In this document: piece after piece, positions 33,830-43,529 of the stretch
Layout of the letters: each line of letters opens with the position of its first letter
Numbering within the stretch: position 1 is the first letter of the stretch
Assembly: GCF_012272855.1 (NCBI RefSeq)
Contig: NZ_JAAXCQ010000015.1
Span: 47,385-111,384, forward strand
Reading direction: 5' to 3'
Source of the DNA: Arenibacter sp. 6A1
GTDB lineage: Bacteria; Bacteroidota; Bacteroidia; Flavobacteriales; Flavobacteriaceae
Length of the DNA stretch: 64,000 bases
The notes under the pieces: generated by a model
Databases searched by the model: none
Told to the model about the DNA's origin: nothing
What the model saw: only the letters and a program-made list of their open reading frames with translations
Program-made: the position numbers and the translations under genes

Positions 33830-35137
33830 ATGCAAGAAGATTTTAAGCGTCATATAGCGGAGTTTTTTCCGCACTTAAGTAGTCAGAAGTTTATATTAGC
33901 CAGTAGTGGAGGTATAGATAGTATGGTGTTGACCCATTTGTGTGCTAACAGTCAAATGGACTTTTCTATAGCACACTGCAATTTTCATTTACGAGGAGAA
34001 GCGAGTGATGGAGATGAAGCTTTTGTTAGGGATTTCGCCGAGTCTATAGGTTTAGATGTTTATGTAACTCATTTTGATACCGTTCTTTATGCGGAAACAC
34101 ATAAAGTATCCATTCAGATAGCGGCTAGGGAACTTCGTTACCAATGGTTTTCAGAAATCATGGAAAAAGAAGGTGTAAAAACCTTGGTGACTGCTCATCA
34201 TGCCGATGATACCTTAGAGACTTTTATTATAAACTTATCAAGAGGTACGGGATTGGAAGGGCTTTGCGGTATCCCAGCCCATACTACTAAGATTTCTAGG
34301 CCTTTACTTAAGTTTTCTAGAGCTCAAATTGTGGCCTATGCAAAACAACACCAAATAGCATGGAGGGACGATGCTAGCAATGAAGATACCAAATATCTAA
34401 GGAATAATATTCGTCACAATATTGTTCCGTCTTTAAAGGAGTTACATCCTAGTTTCTTGGATAATTTTTTAAAGACCCAGGAGTACTTACAGCAAAGTTT
34501 CGAAATATTGCAAGTTCATATTCAAGAGCTTAGGCAAAGGGTTTTTAAGTGTGAATCGAACTGTATAAAGATAGCAATAGCCGAGCTTTTGTCCTTAACC
34601 CCTAGGAAGACCTACTTGTTCCATTTCTTTAAAGATTATGGTTTTACCCAATGGGAGGATATAGATGAGTTGCTATCCGCCATGAGCGGAAAAGAAGTGC
34701 ATTCACCCACCCATAGACTGTTAAAAGATAGAGCATATTTGTTATTGAAGCCTAAGGAACAGGAAGATTCACAGGTTTTTAACATTCAGGAAGGACAAAA
34801 AGAGATAAAACTGCCCGTTTCCCTTCGGTTAGAGGATGTTAGGGAAATCAGTGCAATATCAGCTAATACGGTCTACCTAGATAAAGAAAAGTTAAACTAC
34901 CCATTGGTGCTACGGAAATGGGAAAAAGGGGATTATTTTTACCCTTTTGGAATGAAAGGCAAGAAAAAAGTAGCCAAATATTTCAAAGACCAAAAGATAG
35001 ATATGTTTGCAAAGGAAAACCAGTGGTTGCTGTGTTCCGGAGCTGATATTGTCTGGGTTATCGGCAAACGGGCCGACGACCGTTTTAAAGTAACAGGAAA
35101 TACTAATAGAATTTTAAAGATTGATTTTATCGAATGA
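33830..35137 (+). CDS. tilS: tRNA(Ile)-lysidine synthase
   Basis: 435 aa. PP-loop ATPase motif LASSGGIDSMVLTHL, then IAHCNFHLRGEASDGDEAFV, VTAHHADDTLETFIINLSRG, GLCGIP and RDDASNEDTKYLRNNIRHNI, all TilS hallmarks. The C-terminal domain ends with WEKGDYFYPFGMKGKKKVAK and RADDRFKVT. It converts C34 of tRNA-Ile(CAU) to lysidine using ATP and lysine; essential in most bacteria. The stop overlaps the dsbD start by 4 bp (ATGA). Confidence 0.95.
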   Translation: MQEDFKRHIAEFFPHLSSQKFILASSGGIDSMVLTHLCANSQMDFSIAHCNFHLRGEASDGDEAFVRDFAESIGLDVYVTHFDTVLYAETHKVSIQIAARELRYQWFSEIMEKEGVKTLVTAHHADDTLETFIINLSRGTGLEGLCGIPAHTTKISRPLLKFSRAQIVAYAKQHQIAWRDDASNEDTKYLRNNIRHNIVPSLKELHPSFLDNFLKTQEYLQQSFEILQVHIQELRQRVFKCESNCIKIAIAELLSLTPRKTYLFHFFKDYGFTQWEDIDELLSAMSGKEVHSPTHRLLKDRAYLLLKPKEQEDSQVFNIQEGQKEIKLPVSLRLEDVREISAISANTVYLDKEKLNYPLVLRKWEKGDYFYPFGMKGKKKVAKYFKDQKIDMFAKENQWLLCSGADIVWVIGKRADDRFKVTGNTNRILKIDFIE

Positions 35138-37119
35138 AGTATTATGTAGCATTATCATTACTGGTTTTTAACTTTTTCCTTGCCTTTTCCCAGTCAGATG
35201 ACCAGCCTTCGGTGTGGTCTTACGAAGCAATAAAGGTGTCGGACACTGAGTTCGATATTGTCATCACAGGAGATATATACGATGGGTGGCATATTTATTC
35301 GCAATTCACAGATGAAAATGGCTCCATGCCCAGTGAATTGACCTTTGAAAAAGAGGGAGAGGATTATGCCTTGCAAGGGAAGGCTGCCGAAAGCAAAACC
35401 TATACTGAATACTCAGATATTTTTGAAGTAGAAGAGACTTTCTTTAAGAACAAAGCTGTTTTTACCCAAAGGATAGAATTGCTGAAACCTGATTTAAAAC
35501 AGATTGAAGTGAATTTGTTTTATCAGATATGTAAGGAGGTTTGTATTCCTAAGGAAGAAGTTTTTCATATATCCCTGACGGGAGAAGCCGCCGTAGTGGT
35601 CGATAAAAATGTGGACGATCGCAGTAAAGAACTGAGCGCTGCCTTGGTATTGGACCTGAAGAACAAAGATCTTTTGGCCAGTGGGGGTGCCGATTCCGTA
35701 GATGTTAAAACTAGCTTGTGGACCATTTTTGGCCTTGGGTTTTTAGGGGGGCTGATCGCCTTATTGACACCCTGTGTTTTTCCTATGATTCCTTTAACGG
35801 TATCCTTTTTTACCAAACAATCGGGTACCAAATCTAAAGGGATAATCAATGCTCTGCTATATGGCTTCTTTATTGTGCTGATTTACTTTTTACTCAGTCT
35901 ACCATTTCATTTATTCGACTCCGTAGATTCTCAAATTCTGAACACAATTGCGACCAATGTTTGGTTAAACGTTGGGTTCTTTGTGATCTTTATCTTTTTT
36001 GCATTCTCGTTTTTCGGGTATTACGAACTGACATTACCGAGCTCATGGGCCAATAAAATGGATTCGGCCTCGTCTAAAGTAGGAGGGGGTATCGGAATAT
36101 TTTTTATGGCCGTAACCTTGGCAATCGTTTCTTTCTCTTGTACCGGTCCTATCCTTGGAGGGTTATTGGGAAGTACGGCCTTGGCCGACGGGGACGTAGC
36201 CACGAATCTTACCGCTGGAATGCTTGGATTTGGAGTAGCATTAGCCTTGCCTTTTGCCTTGTTTGCTCTTTTCCCGGCTTGGTTAAATTCGCTGCCTAAA
36301 TCTGGCGGCTGGATGACTACTGTAAAGGTTACCTTGGGCTTTTTTGAATTGGCACTTGCCTTTAAATTCTTGTCAAATGCCGATTTAGTGGCCAATTGGG
36401 GGATTTTTAAACGCGAAATTTTTATAGGGATTTGGGTAGTGCTTTTTGTGTTGCTGGCCTTGTATCTTTTTGGGATTTTTAAATTCCCGCACGACGGACC
36501 TAAACAGAAATTGTCTTTGGTAAGAAAAATTTCTGCCGCTCTTAGTACTGCTTTTGCGGTGTATTTGATATTAGGTCTGGTTAAGGTGACCGATCTAAAA
36601 TTGTTGAGTGGTTTTCCGCCTCCTGCCTTTTATAGTGTACTAGAAACGGAAAGCGATTGCCCTCTGGGAATAGATTGTTTTAAGGATTTCGAAGAAGGCT
36701 TGGCATATGCTAAAAAGGTAAACAAGCCTATTTTACTCGATTTTACCGGATGGGCATGTGTTAACTGTCGTAAAATGGAGGAGAATGTATGGAGCGAATC
36801 CGATATTTATCCAATCTTAAAAGAAGAGTATGTCTTAATCTCCTTGTATATAGACGATAGGAAAGAACTTCCCGAAGCAGAGCAATTCGATTTTAAATAT
36901 GAGTCGGGCAGAGTAAAAACTATTAAGACCATAGGGGAAAAATGGGGAACCTTCCAGACCTTAAATTTCAATGCAGCTTCCCAGCCTTATTATGTAGTGT
37001 TGTCGCCAGAATTGGAAGTGCTAAATGCGGCGGTACAATATACAGATAAGGACACTTATAGAGAGTGGTTAAAGAAAGGAATATCGAGCTTCCGTAAATT
37101 AACCCATCTAAAAGAATAG
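35134..37119 (+). CDS. dsbD: Thiol:disulfide interchange protein DsbD
   Basis: 661 aa. Signal peptide (MKYYVALSLLVFNFFLAFSQ), N-terminal DsbD-alpha immunoglobulin-like domain (about 30-155, with IYDGWHIYSQFTDENG and YQICKEVCIPKEE carrying the Cys pair), a CcdA-like eight-helix core with GFLGGLIALLTPCVFPMIPL and AIVSFSCTGPILGGLL (one Cys each), and a C-terminal thioredoxin domain with DFTGWACVNCRKMEE (C-V-N-C). All six functional cysteines are seen. Carries electrons from cytoplasmic thioredoxin to the periplasm. Overlaps tilS by 4 bp. Confidence 0.94.
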   Translation: MKYYVALSLLVFNFFLAFSQSDDQPSVWSYEAIKVSDTEFDIVITGDIYDGWHIYSQFTDENGSMPSELTFEKEGEDYALQGKAAESKTYTEYSDIFEVEETFFKNKAVFTQRIELLKPDLKQIEVNLFYQICKEVCIPKEEVFHISLTGEAAVVVDKNVDDRSKELSAALVLDLKNKDLLASGGADSVDVKTSLWTIFGLGFLGGLIALLTPCVFPMIPLTVSFFTKQSGTKSKGIINALLYGFFIVLIYFLLSLPFHLFDSVDSQILNTIATNVWLNVGFFVIFIFFAFSFFGYYELTLPSSWANKMDSASSKVGGGIGIFFMAVTLAIVSFSCTGPILGGLLGSTALADGDVATNLTAGMLGFGVALALPFALFALFPAWLNSLPKSGGWMTTVKVTLGFFELALAFKFLSNADLVANWGIFKREIFIGIWVVLFVLLALYLFGIFKFPHDGPKQKLSLVRKISAALSTAFAVYLILGLVKVTDLKLLSGFPPPAFYSVLETESDCPLGIDCFKDFEEGLAYAKKVNKPILLDFTGWACVNCRKMEENVWSESDIYPILKEEYVLISLYIDDRKELPEAEQFDFKYESGRVKTIKTIGEKWGTFQTLNFNAASQPYYVVLSPELEVLNAAVQYTDKDTYREWLKKGISSFRKLTHLKE

Positions 37120-37192
37120 CTTTTAAAATCATAGTTGGTGACTTTAGAGAAAATCGCGATATTGCGGAATCTAAAACATTAACAAAGTATAG

Positions 37193-37240
37193 AAAACGCA
37201 TAGGAACGACTCTAAAAAAGAAGGTGTCCTATGCGTTTTT
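37193..37240 (+). terminator. Rho-independent terminator of tilS-dsbD
   Basis: AAAACGCATAGGA (37193-37205), 21-nt loop, TCCTATGCGTTTT (37227-37239), T-rich after. The 13-bp stem is perfect. It excludes the longer start frame of the next gene, which would begin inside it. Confidence 0.85.
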
Positions 37241-37364
37241 CATTAAAATGTATCACAAAATGACCAGAATTAAATATGAAATGAGCATTTCTGAAAACTC
37301 GTCGCAACTAGGAATTCAGCTATGTGAATTACATGGGACCTTTAAAAACAATAAATATCTACAT

Positions 37365-39248
37365 ATGAAAAAACTTCTATTTCTTTTCCTCGGCCTTATG
37401 ATAATCTCATGTGGCCGCAGCACTAAAAACTTGCCTTCAGGGGAAATCACCACATCGGTCGTAGATAATTATAGTGTAAAAGATTATTATACCAAAGAAG
37501 AAGTAGTTATTACCATGAGGGATGGTATAAAACTGCATACTACCATTTACGCTCCTAAAGACACTTCTAAAAAGTATCCTATTTTGCTGTCTAGAACTCC
37601 CTATAGTTGTAAGCCTTATGGGCCCGATAATTTTAGAACCAAAATAGCTCCTAATCGCCAAATGATGGAAGAAGGTAATATAATCGTTTATCAGGATGTG
37701 AGGGGGCGATGGAACAGCGAAGGCGTTTACGATAATATGCGCCCTTATATCCCTAATAAAAAGGAAGGTGATATAGATGAGGCTACCGATACGTATGATA
37801 CCATAGAATGGCTAGTAAACCATGTGGAGAATAATAATGGCAAGGTGGGGATATGGGGGACTTCCTATCCTGGTTTTTATTCTACCTATTCCTTATTAGA
37901 CGCTCATCCGGCAGTAAAGGCAGTATCTCCACAAGCCCCTATAGGCGATTTTTATTTTGACGATTTTCACCACAATGGGGCTTACTTGCTAAGCTACTGG
38001 CGCGCTACTGCTGTTTTCGGATATATGAAGGACAAGCCTACGACAGAAGATTGGTACACTTTTCCCGACTTGGGCACCCAAGATCAGTATCAGTTTTTTT
38101 TAGATGCAGGTCCATTAACAAACCTAGATGCCTACTACGGTAAGGATAATGTTTTTTGGCAGCAATTAAAGGATCATCCCGATTATGATGAGTTTTGGCA
38201 AAAAAGAGGCATTATTCAGCATTTAAAAGATATAAAACCCGCGGTAATGACCGTTGGGGGGTGGTTTGATGCTGAAGACCTTTACGGGCCTTTGAATACC
38301 TATGCAGCCATTGAAAAAAATAGCAACAACTATAATACTTTGGTGATGGGGCCTTGGAGTCATGGAGATTGGTCCAGGGAGAAAAAACGCCAAGCGATAG
38401 GCAATGTTTATTTTGGAGACGATATCTCTAAATTTTATCAGGAGCATATAGAGAGCAAATTTTTTAACCACTTTTTAAAAGGTGAGGGCAATGAACCTTC
38501 TGGCTTGCCCGAGGCATATGTTTTTGACACCGGTATAAAAGCATGGAAAACATTCGATACTTGGCCTCCAAAAGAAACGAAGAAGGAAAGTTATTTTTTG
38601 CAGCAAAACCAGCGTTTATCGCAAAAAGCAACTAGGAACTACTCTTTTGAGGAGTTTGTTAGCGACCCGAAAAAGCCAGTGCCCTATTCCGAGGATATAA
38701 AAATGGTATTTACACCAAGAAAATTTATGACAGACGACCAGCGTTTTGCCGCGCGTAGGCCCGATGTGTTGGTTTTTGAAACGGAGCCTCTAGAAGCGCC
38801 GCTGACCCTAGCAGGTGATATCTTGGCGAAATTAAAGGTCGCTACTACCGGAACCGATGCCGATTGGATCGTGAAGATCATAGATGTTTATCCGGCAGAC
38901 CATCAAGACTACGAAGAGACACAGGCGTATTTAAAAATGGGGAATTATCATCAAATGGTTCGTAGCGAAGTGCTTAGAGGGAGGTATAGGAACGATTTCT
39001 CTAAACCAGAACCTTTTGTCCCTAACCAGGAGACGGCTGTCAATATTAAACTGCAAGATGTTTTTCACACCTTTAAAAAAGGCCATAAGCTTCAGGTGCA
39101 AATACAAAGCACTTGGTTTCCTTATATAGATTTGAATCCGCAAACTTTTGTCGATAATATTTTTAAAGCCAAAGCTGAAGATTTTCAAAAGCAAACCCAT
39201 AAGGTGTATAATACATCTGCTATAGAGTTTACTGTATTGCAGCAATAA
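37365..39248 (+). CDS. CocE/NonD family hydrolase, lipoprotein
   Basis: 627 aa from ATG 37365, chosen because MKKLLFLFLGLMIISCG is a clear SPII signal with Cys at residue 16; the frame extends 47 codons further up into a terminator. Alpha/beta hydrolase of the X-Pro dipeptidyl-peptidase S15/CocE type: VYQDVRGRWNSEGVYDN, VGIWGTSYPGFYSTYSLLD (nucleophile Ser in G-x-S-Y, here GTSYPG), PAVMTVGGWFDAEDLYGPL (acid) and VMGPWSHGDWS (His). The C-terminal jellyroll domain (about 410-620) is complete. Probably a periplasmic or surface acyl/peptide hydrolase; natural substrate unknown. Confidence 0.92.
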   Translation: MKKLLFLFLGLMIISCGRSTKNLPSGEITTSVVDNYSVKDYYTKEEVVITMRDGIKLHTTIYAPKDTSKKYPILLSRTPYSCKPYGPDNFRTKIAPNRQMMEEGNIIVYQDVRGRWNSEGVYDNMRPYIPNKKEGDIDEATDTYDTIEWLVNHVENNNGKVGIWGTSYPGFYSTYSLLDAHPAVKAVSPQAPIGDFYFDDFHHNGAYLLSYWRATAVFGYMKDKPTTEDWYTFPDLGTQDQYQFFLDAGPLTNLDAYYGKDNVFWQQLKDHPDYDEFWQKRGIIQHLKDIKPAVMTVGGWFDAEDLYGPLNTYAAIEKNSNNYNTLVMGPWSHGDWSREKKRQAIGNVYFGDDISKFYQEHIESKFFNHFLKGEGNEPSGLPEAYVFDTGIKAWKTFDTWPPKETKKESYFLQQNQRLSQKATRNYSFEEFVSDPKKPVPYSEDIKMVFTPRKFMTDDQRFAARRPDVLVFETEPLEAPLTLAGDILAKLKVATTGTDADWIVKIIDVYPADHQDYEETQAYLKMGNYHQMVRSEVLRGRYRNDFSKPEPFVPNQETAVNIKLQDVFHTFKKGHKLQVQIQSTWFPYIDLNPQTFVDNIFKAKAEDFQKQTHKVYNTSAIEFTVLQQ

Positions 39249-39270
39249 TAAAAGTCTTACATCTAATAAA

Positions 39271-39301
39271 AAAAGCATCCTAACGAGGGTGCTTTTTTTT
39301 A
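39271..39301 (+). terminator. Rho-independent terminator
   Basis: AAAAAGCATCC, loop TAACGA, GGGTGCTTTTTTTT. Follows the CocE/NonD hydrolase gene by 22 bases. Confidence 0.85.
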
Positions 39302-39341
39302 TAGTAAAAATTAATATACCTTTAAATTTAAATTGATTTTT

Positions 39342-41741
39342 GTGAAAAGATTTAAAAAGGCATTGCTGATTATCTTAGGAGTAATCGCTGTTTTGGCCAT
39401 GATCGGCGCTATAATTGTTTATCAACTTTCTCCTGATTATAATGGAGAAAAGACATTGACTAAACTAACCAAAGAGGTAAAGGTGTATTACGATGCCTAC
39501 GGTATTCCCCATATTTATGGTGAAAATGAAGCCGATGCTTTTAGAGCTTTAGGGTATGTGCATGCCCAGGATAGGTTGTGGCAAATGGAATTGTTGCGGC
39601 GAATAGGAAGCGGTGGGCTTTCTGAAGTCTTTGGTGCAGATTTGTTGGAAACAGATAAGTTCTTTATATCGCTAGGAATCAATGAAGCTTCTGAAAACAC
39701 CATAAAAAACATAGTGCCAAACGACCCCATGGTACAATTATCACAAGCCTATCTCGATGGTGTCAATCAGTTTATCGACCAAGGGCCAACGCCAGTCGAA
39801 TTTTACCTGACCGGAATAAAAAAAAGACCTTTCACCTTAAAAGATGTATATAATACAGTGGGGTATATGGCCTTTAGTTTTGCGATGGCCCATAAAACAG
39901 ACCCCTTGCTGACCAATATAAAAAATAAGCTTGGGCCAGACTATTTGGTCGATTTAGAAATAGACGTAGATAGTAGTACTGTACTGATTAAAAATCACAA
40001 ACCATTACCCCAGGTAAGTGTTGTTAATGAATTAATAACCAGTAAGGTATCTGAAATATTAAACAAGCTTCCGTTGGCGCAATTTGAGGGAAGCAATAGC
40101 TGGGTAATAGCCCCTGAAAAGACTAAAAACGGAAAAGTTATTTTTGCGAACGATCCACATATTGGTTTTGCTCAACCTTCGGTATGGTACGAAGCGCATG
40201 TGAGTACCCCAGCGTATGAAAAATATGGCTACCATTTGGCAGGTGTACCATTTCCATTATTAGGTCATAATAGAAAGCTGGCTTATGGACTAACCATGTT
40301 CGAAAACGATGATATAGATTTTTATTTCGAAGAAGAGAACCCTTTAGATCGCAATAGTTATAAAACCACGAGTGGTTATACTCCTTACAAGTTGGTCCAC
40401 AATACTATAAAGGTAAAAGATGAGGATGCAGTAGCCTTTAAGTATAAAGAATCTATACATGGTCCTATAGTGCATGGAATAACGACAGAGCTTAGCGACG
40501 ACAAAAGCATTGCCATGTCATGGGTGTATACCAAAGTAGAAAACAAAGTAATGGATGCGCTCTACGGTTTGTCACGTGCCAACAATCTGTCAGACTTTAA
40601 AAAGGCCCTCCCAGATATTCATGCGCCAGGCTTAAATATCATGTATGGTGATGCTGTTGGGAATGTGGCATGGTTTGCTACGGCAAAGTTATATACCATG
40701 CCCGAAGAGAGTCATACCAAGTTTATTTTAGATGGGAGCAGTGGTAAGGACGAGCCCCTTGGTTATTTGGATTTTTCAGAAAACCCAATGGCTGTCAATC
40801 CTCCTTGGAGCTATGTGTACTCTGCCAACAATCAGCCCGATTCCATTGCCGGAATGCTGTATCCAGGCTATTACTTGCCCGAAAACAGGGCCAAACGCAT
40901 TGTCTCCTTGTTAGAGCCCAAAGACGACTGGGATAAGCAACAGGTTTCCGAAATGATTTTAGATGTTACCGCTCCGGTTGATATAGATATTGTGAGCAAC
41001 TTGGTTAAATTAATGGATGTAAAACAGTTGAGCGAACAAGAAATTCATGTGCTCGATAAGTTAAGTTTATGGGATGGGAACAACCAAATAGAAAAGATAG
41101 AACCTACGGTTTATCACCGATGGTTGTATCAGCTAATAAAACATGCTTTTGAAGACGAGTTGGGGACAGAAATGTTCCAAGAACTGTTGGCTACTCATAT
41201 GTTTAAAAGACTAATAGCGCCTTTAGCCGAAAAAGAAACTTCTGTTTGGTGGGATAACATTACAACAAAAGATATTGTCGAAACAAAGCAACAGGCGGTA
41301 ATCGAGTCCTTTAAATTGGCTGTGGCATCCTTAAAGGCCGATTTTGGAGATAATAACGTAATGTGGACCTGGGGAAAAGTTCATACACTAGAGCACGAGC
41401 ATCCCATAGGGCGTATAAAAGCGCTTAGGTCTTTCTTTAATGTGGGGCCCTTCCCGGCAATGGGAACTAGAGAAGTTATCAATAACATGGCTTTTAGTTA
41501 TGATGAAACAGGGAAATATCCAGTTACTTCGGGACCTTCGACCCGAAGGGTGATAGATTTTTCGGATATAGAAAATAGCATCAGTATTCTACCTACCGGG
41601 CAATCGGGAAATCCGTTTAGTCCACATTATAGGGATCAGGCAAAAATGTTTAACAAGGGGCATTTTCGTAAAATGATGATGAACAAAGAAGAAATTATAA
41701 GTTCCAAGAAATCCCTGCTCATATTTAAACCGAAGTTGTAA
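39342..41741 (+). CDS. Penicillin acylase family protein
   Basis: About 799 aa from GTG 39342 (MKRFKKALLIILGVIAVLAM); TTG 39333 is the alternative. N-terminal signal/anchor helix, alpha-chain region with YGENEADAFRALGYVHAQDR and LWQMELLRRIGSGGLSEVFG, then the autoproteolytic Ntn-hydrolase site FEGSNSWVIAP with Ser becoming the beta-chain N-terminus, and NDPHIGFAQPSVWYEAHV, TMFENDDIDFYFEE, VTSGPSTRRVIDF later. Hydrolyses amide bonds of N-acyl compounds, possibly acyl-homoserine lactones. Length is normal for the family. Monocistronic. Confidence 0.92.
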   Translation: MKRFKKALLIILGVIAVLAMIGAIIVYQLSPDYNGEKTLTKLTKEVKVYYDAYGIPHIYGENEADAFRALGYVHAQDRLWQMELLRRIGSGGLSEVFGADLLETDKFFISLGINEASENTIKNIVPNDPMVQLSQAYLDGVNQFIDQGPTPVEFYLTGIKKRPFTLKDVYNTVGYMAFSFAMAHKTDPLLTNIKNKLGPDYLVDLEIDVDSSTVLIKNHKPLPQVSVVNELITSKVSEILNKLPLAQFEGSNSWVIAPEKTKNGKVIFANDPHIGFAQPSVWYEAHVSTPAYEKYGYHLAGVPFPLLGHNRKLAYGLTMFENDDIDFYFEEENPLDRNSYKTTSGYTPYKLVHNTIKVKDEDAVAFKYKESIHGPIVHGITTELSDDKSIAMSWVYTKVENKVMDALYGLSRANNLSDFKKALPDIHAPGLNIMYGDAVGNVAWFATAKLYTMPEESHTKFILDGSSGKDEPLGYLDFSENPMAVNPPWSYVYSANNQPDSIAGMLYPGYYLPENRAKRIVSLLEPKDDWDKQQVSEMILDVTAPVDIDIVSNLVKLMDVKQLSEQEIHVLDKLSLWDGNNQIEKIEPTVYHRWLYQLIKHAFEDELGTEMFQELLATHMFKRLIAPLAEKETSVWWDNITTKDIVETKQQAVIESFKLAVASLKADFGDNNVMWTWGKVHTLEHEHPIGRIKALRSFFNVGPFPAMGTREVINNMAFSYDETGKYPVTSGPSTRRVIDFSDIENSISILPTGQSGNPFSPHYRDQAKMFNKGHFRKMMMNKEEIISSKKSLLIFKPKL

Positions 41742-41869
41742 AAACGAGGAAGGCAATCATATGCTGTTCGTCTTTTTTCTTACTATTTTTGGCTAATTCT
41801 GTAACATCTAGTCTCTTATATATTAAATATCTTGTTTTATTTAATTACTTTTAGTTAAAAGAGATGTAA

Positions 41870-43405
41870 ATGCTTACAAAAGTATTCGGAAGTGCTGTAT
41901 TCGGAGTGGAAGCAACGACCATTACAGTGGAGGTTAATATAGACAAAGGTGTTGGCTATCATTTGGTAGGCTTGCCAGACAATGCCATCAAAGAGAGCAA
42001 CTATCGTATTGCGGCCGGCTTAAAAAATAACGGCTATAAGGTTCCTGGCAAGAAAATCACTATCAACATGGCGCCAGCCGATCTGCGAAAAGAAGGATCG
42101 GCCTATGACCTTACCCTGGCCTTGGGAATTCTTACTGCCTCTGGGCAAATAAAATCCGAGAATCTGGAGCGCTATGTTATTATGGGGGAAATGTCCTTGG
42201 ATGGGAGTATTCAGCCTATAAAGGGAGCCTTGCCGATCGCTATAAAAGCGAAGGAAGAAGGGTTTTTAGGGTTTATCTTACCCATGGAAAACGCCAAGGA
42301 AGCTGCTATTGTCGATGGGTTAAAGGTGTATGGGGTGGAGAATATTGGAGAGGTCATTGAATTTTTTGATAGCGGTACGCCCTTAGAAGAGACCGTGATA
42401 GATACCCAGGCCGAATTTTATAAGAATTTGGATTTTCCCGAATTCGATTTTTCAGATGTGAAGGGGCAGGAAAGCATCAAGCGCTGTATGGAGATAGCGG
42501 CGGCAGGTGGCCATAATATTATTCTGATAGGCCCTCCAGGAGCTGGAAAGACCATGCTAGCGAAACGCCTGCCATCTATTTTACCGCCCATGACCCTCAA
42601 TGAAGCTTTAGAAACCACTAAAATCCACAGCGTGGTGGGAAAAATAAAGAATATGGGGCTTATGAACCAAAGACCCTTCAGAAGTCCACACCACACTATT
42701 AGCGATGTAGCCTTGGTCGGAGGTGGAGCCTATCCACAGCCTGGGGAAATTTCCCTATCCCATAACGGAGTATTGTTTTTAGATGAATTACCAGAATTTA
42801 AACGGGGAGTATTGGAAGTAATGCGACAACCCTTAGAAGATAGGGAGGTTACAATTTCTAGAGCCCGTTTTACGGTTACCTATCCCAGTAGTTTTATGCT
42901 GGTGGCCAGTATGAATCCTAGTCCCGGCGGGTATTTTAACGATCCCGATGCCCCTGTGACATCCTCCCCGGCAGAAATGCAACGCTATTTAGGAAAAATA
43001 TCGGGTCCCTTATTAGATAGGATCGATATTCATATAGAAGTAACCCCAGTGCCCTTCGAAAAGTTATCGGAAGATAGAAAAGGAGAAAGCAGTGTGGATA
43101 TTCGCAAACGGGTAACGGCTGCCCGGGCATTGCAGACCCAGCGCTTTTTAGAGTCCGAGAATGTACACTACAACGCACAGATGAATACTAAGCAAATTCG
43201 AAAGCACTGCCAAATGGACGATTCCTCCAAAGAATTGCTCAAAAATGCCATGGATCGATTAAATCTCTCTGCTCGCGCTTACGACAGGATTTTGAAAGTA
43301 GCGAGAACCATCGCCGATCTGGAAAATGTAACCGAAGTCAACGGCAACCATATTGGGGAGGCTATTCAATACAGAAGCTTAGATCGAGAAGGTTGGTTAG
43401 GGTAG
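41870..43405 (+). CDS. comM: YifB/ComM family Mg-chelatase-like AAA+ ATPase
   Basis: 511 aa. N-terminal Lon-like/ChlI domain (TITVEVNIDKGVGYHLVGLP, ITINMAPADLRKEGSAYDL), central AAA+ module with Walker A ILIGPPGAGKTMLAKRL, FRSPHHTISDVALVGGGAYP, Walker B NGVLFLDELPEF, and C-terminal helical domain ending RDREGWLG-like LDREGWLG. ComM is a branch-migration helicase helping integration of transforming DNA in naturally competent bacteria (known for Vibrio/Haemophilus). Its 3' end has a decayed duplicate at 44387-44546. Confidence 0.94.
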   Translation: MLTKVFGSAVFGVEATTITVEVNIDKGVGYHLVGLPDNAIKESNYRIAAGLKNNGYKVPGKKITINMAPADLRKEGSAYDLTLALGILTASGQIKSENLERYVIMGEMSLDGSIQPIKGALPIAIKAKEEGFLGFILPMENAKEAAIVDGLKVYGVENIGEVIEFFDSGTPLEETVIDTQAEFYKNLDFPEFDFSDVKGQESIKRCMEIAAAGGHNIILIGPPGAGKTMLAKRLPSILPPMTLNEALETTKIHSVVGKIKNMGLMNQRPFRSPHHTISDVALVGGGAYPQPGEISLSHNGVLFLDELPEFKRGVLEVMRQPLEDREVTISRARFTVTYPSSFMLVASMNPSPGGYFNDPDAPVTSSPAEMQRYLGKISGPLLDRIDIHIEVTPVPFEKLSEDRKGESSVDIRKRVTAARALQTQRFLESENVHYNAQMNTKQIRKHCQMDDSSKELLKNAMDRLNLSARAYDRILKVARTIADLENVTEVNGNHIGEAIQYRSLDREGWLG

Positions 43406-43498
43406 AGGAATCATCATAAATGAGGTATTGACGATCTATGAAAAAGGGTCAGACTTTAGATAAAAGTCCAACCCCTGTTATTTTAAACTTACACCCTT

Positions 43499-43517
43499 AA
43501 AGGGATAGCATCCTTTT
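43499..43517. terminator. Bidirectional terminator between yifB and the HEPN-like gene
   Basis: AAAGGGAT, loop AGC, ATCCTTTTT. Short 8-bp stem, placed between two convergent genes. Confidence 0.6.
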
Positions 43518-43529
43518 TAAAGCGCTTTT

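Noticed and set aside
37224..37364. Longer N-terminus for the CocE/NonD hydrolase
   Set aside because: It would begin within the dsbD terminator, and the ATG at 37365 opens a proper lipoprotein signal.
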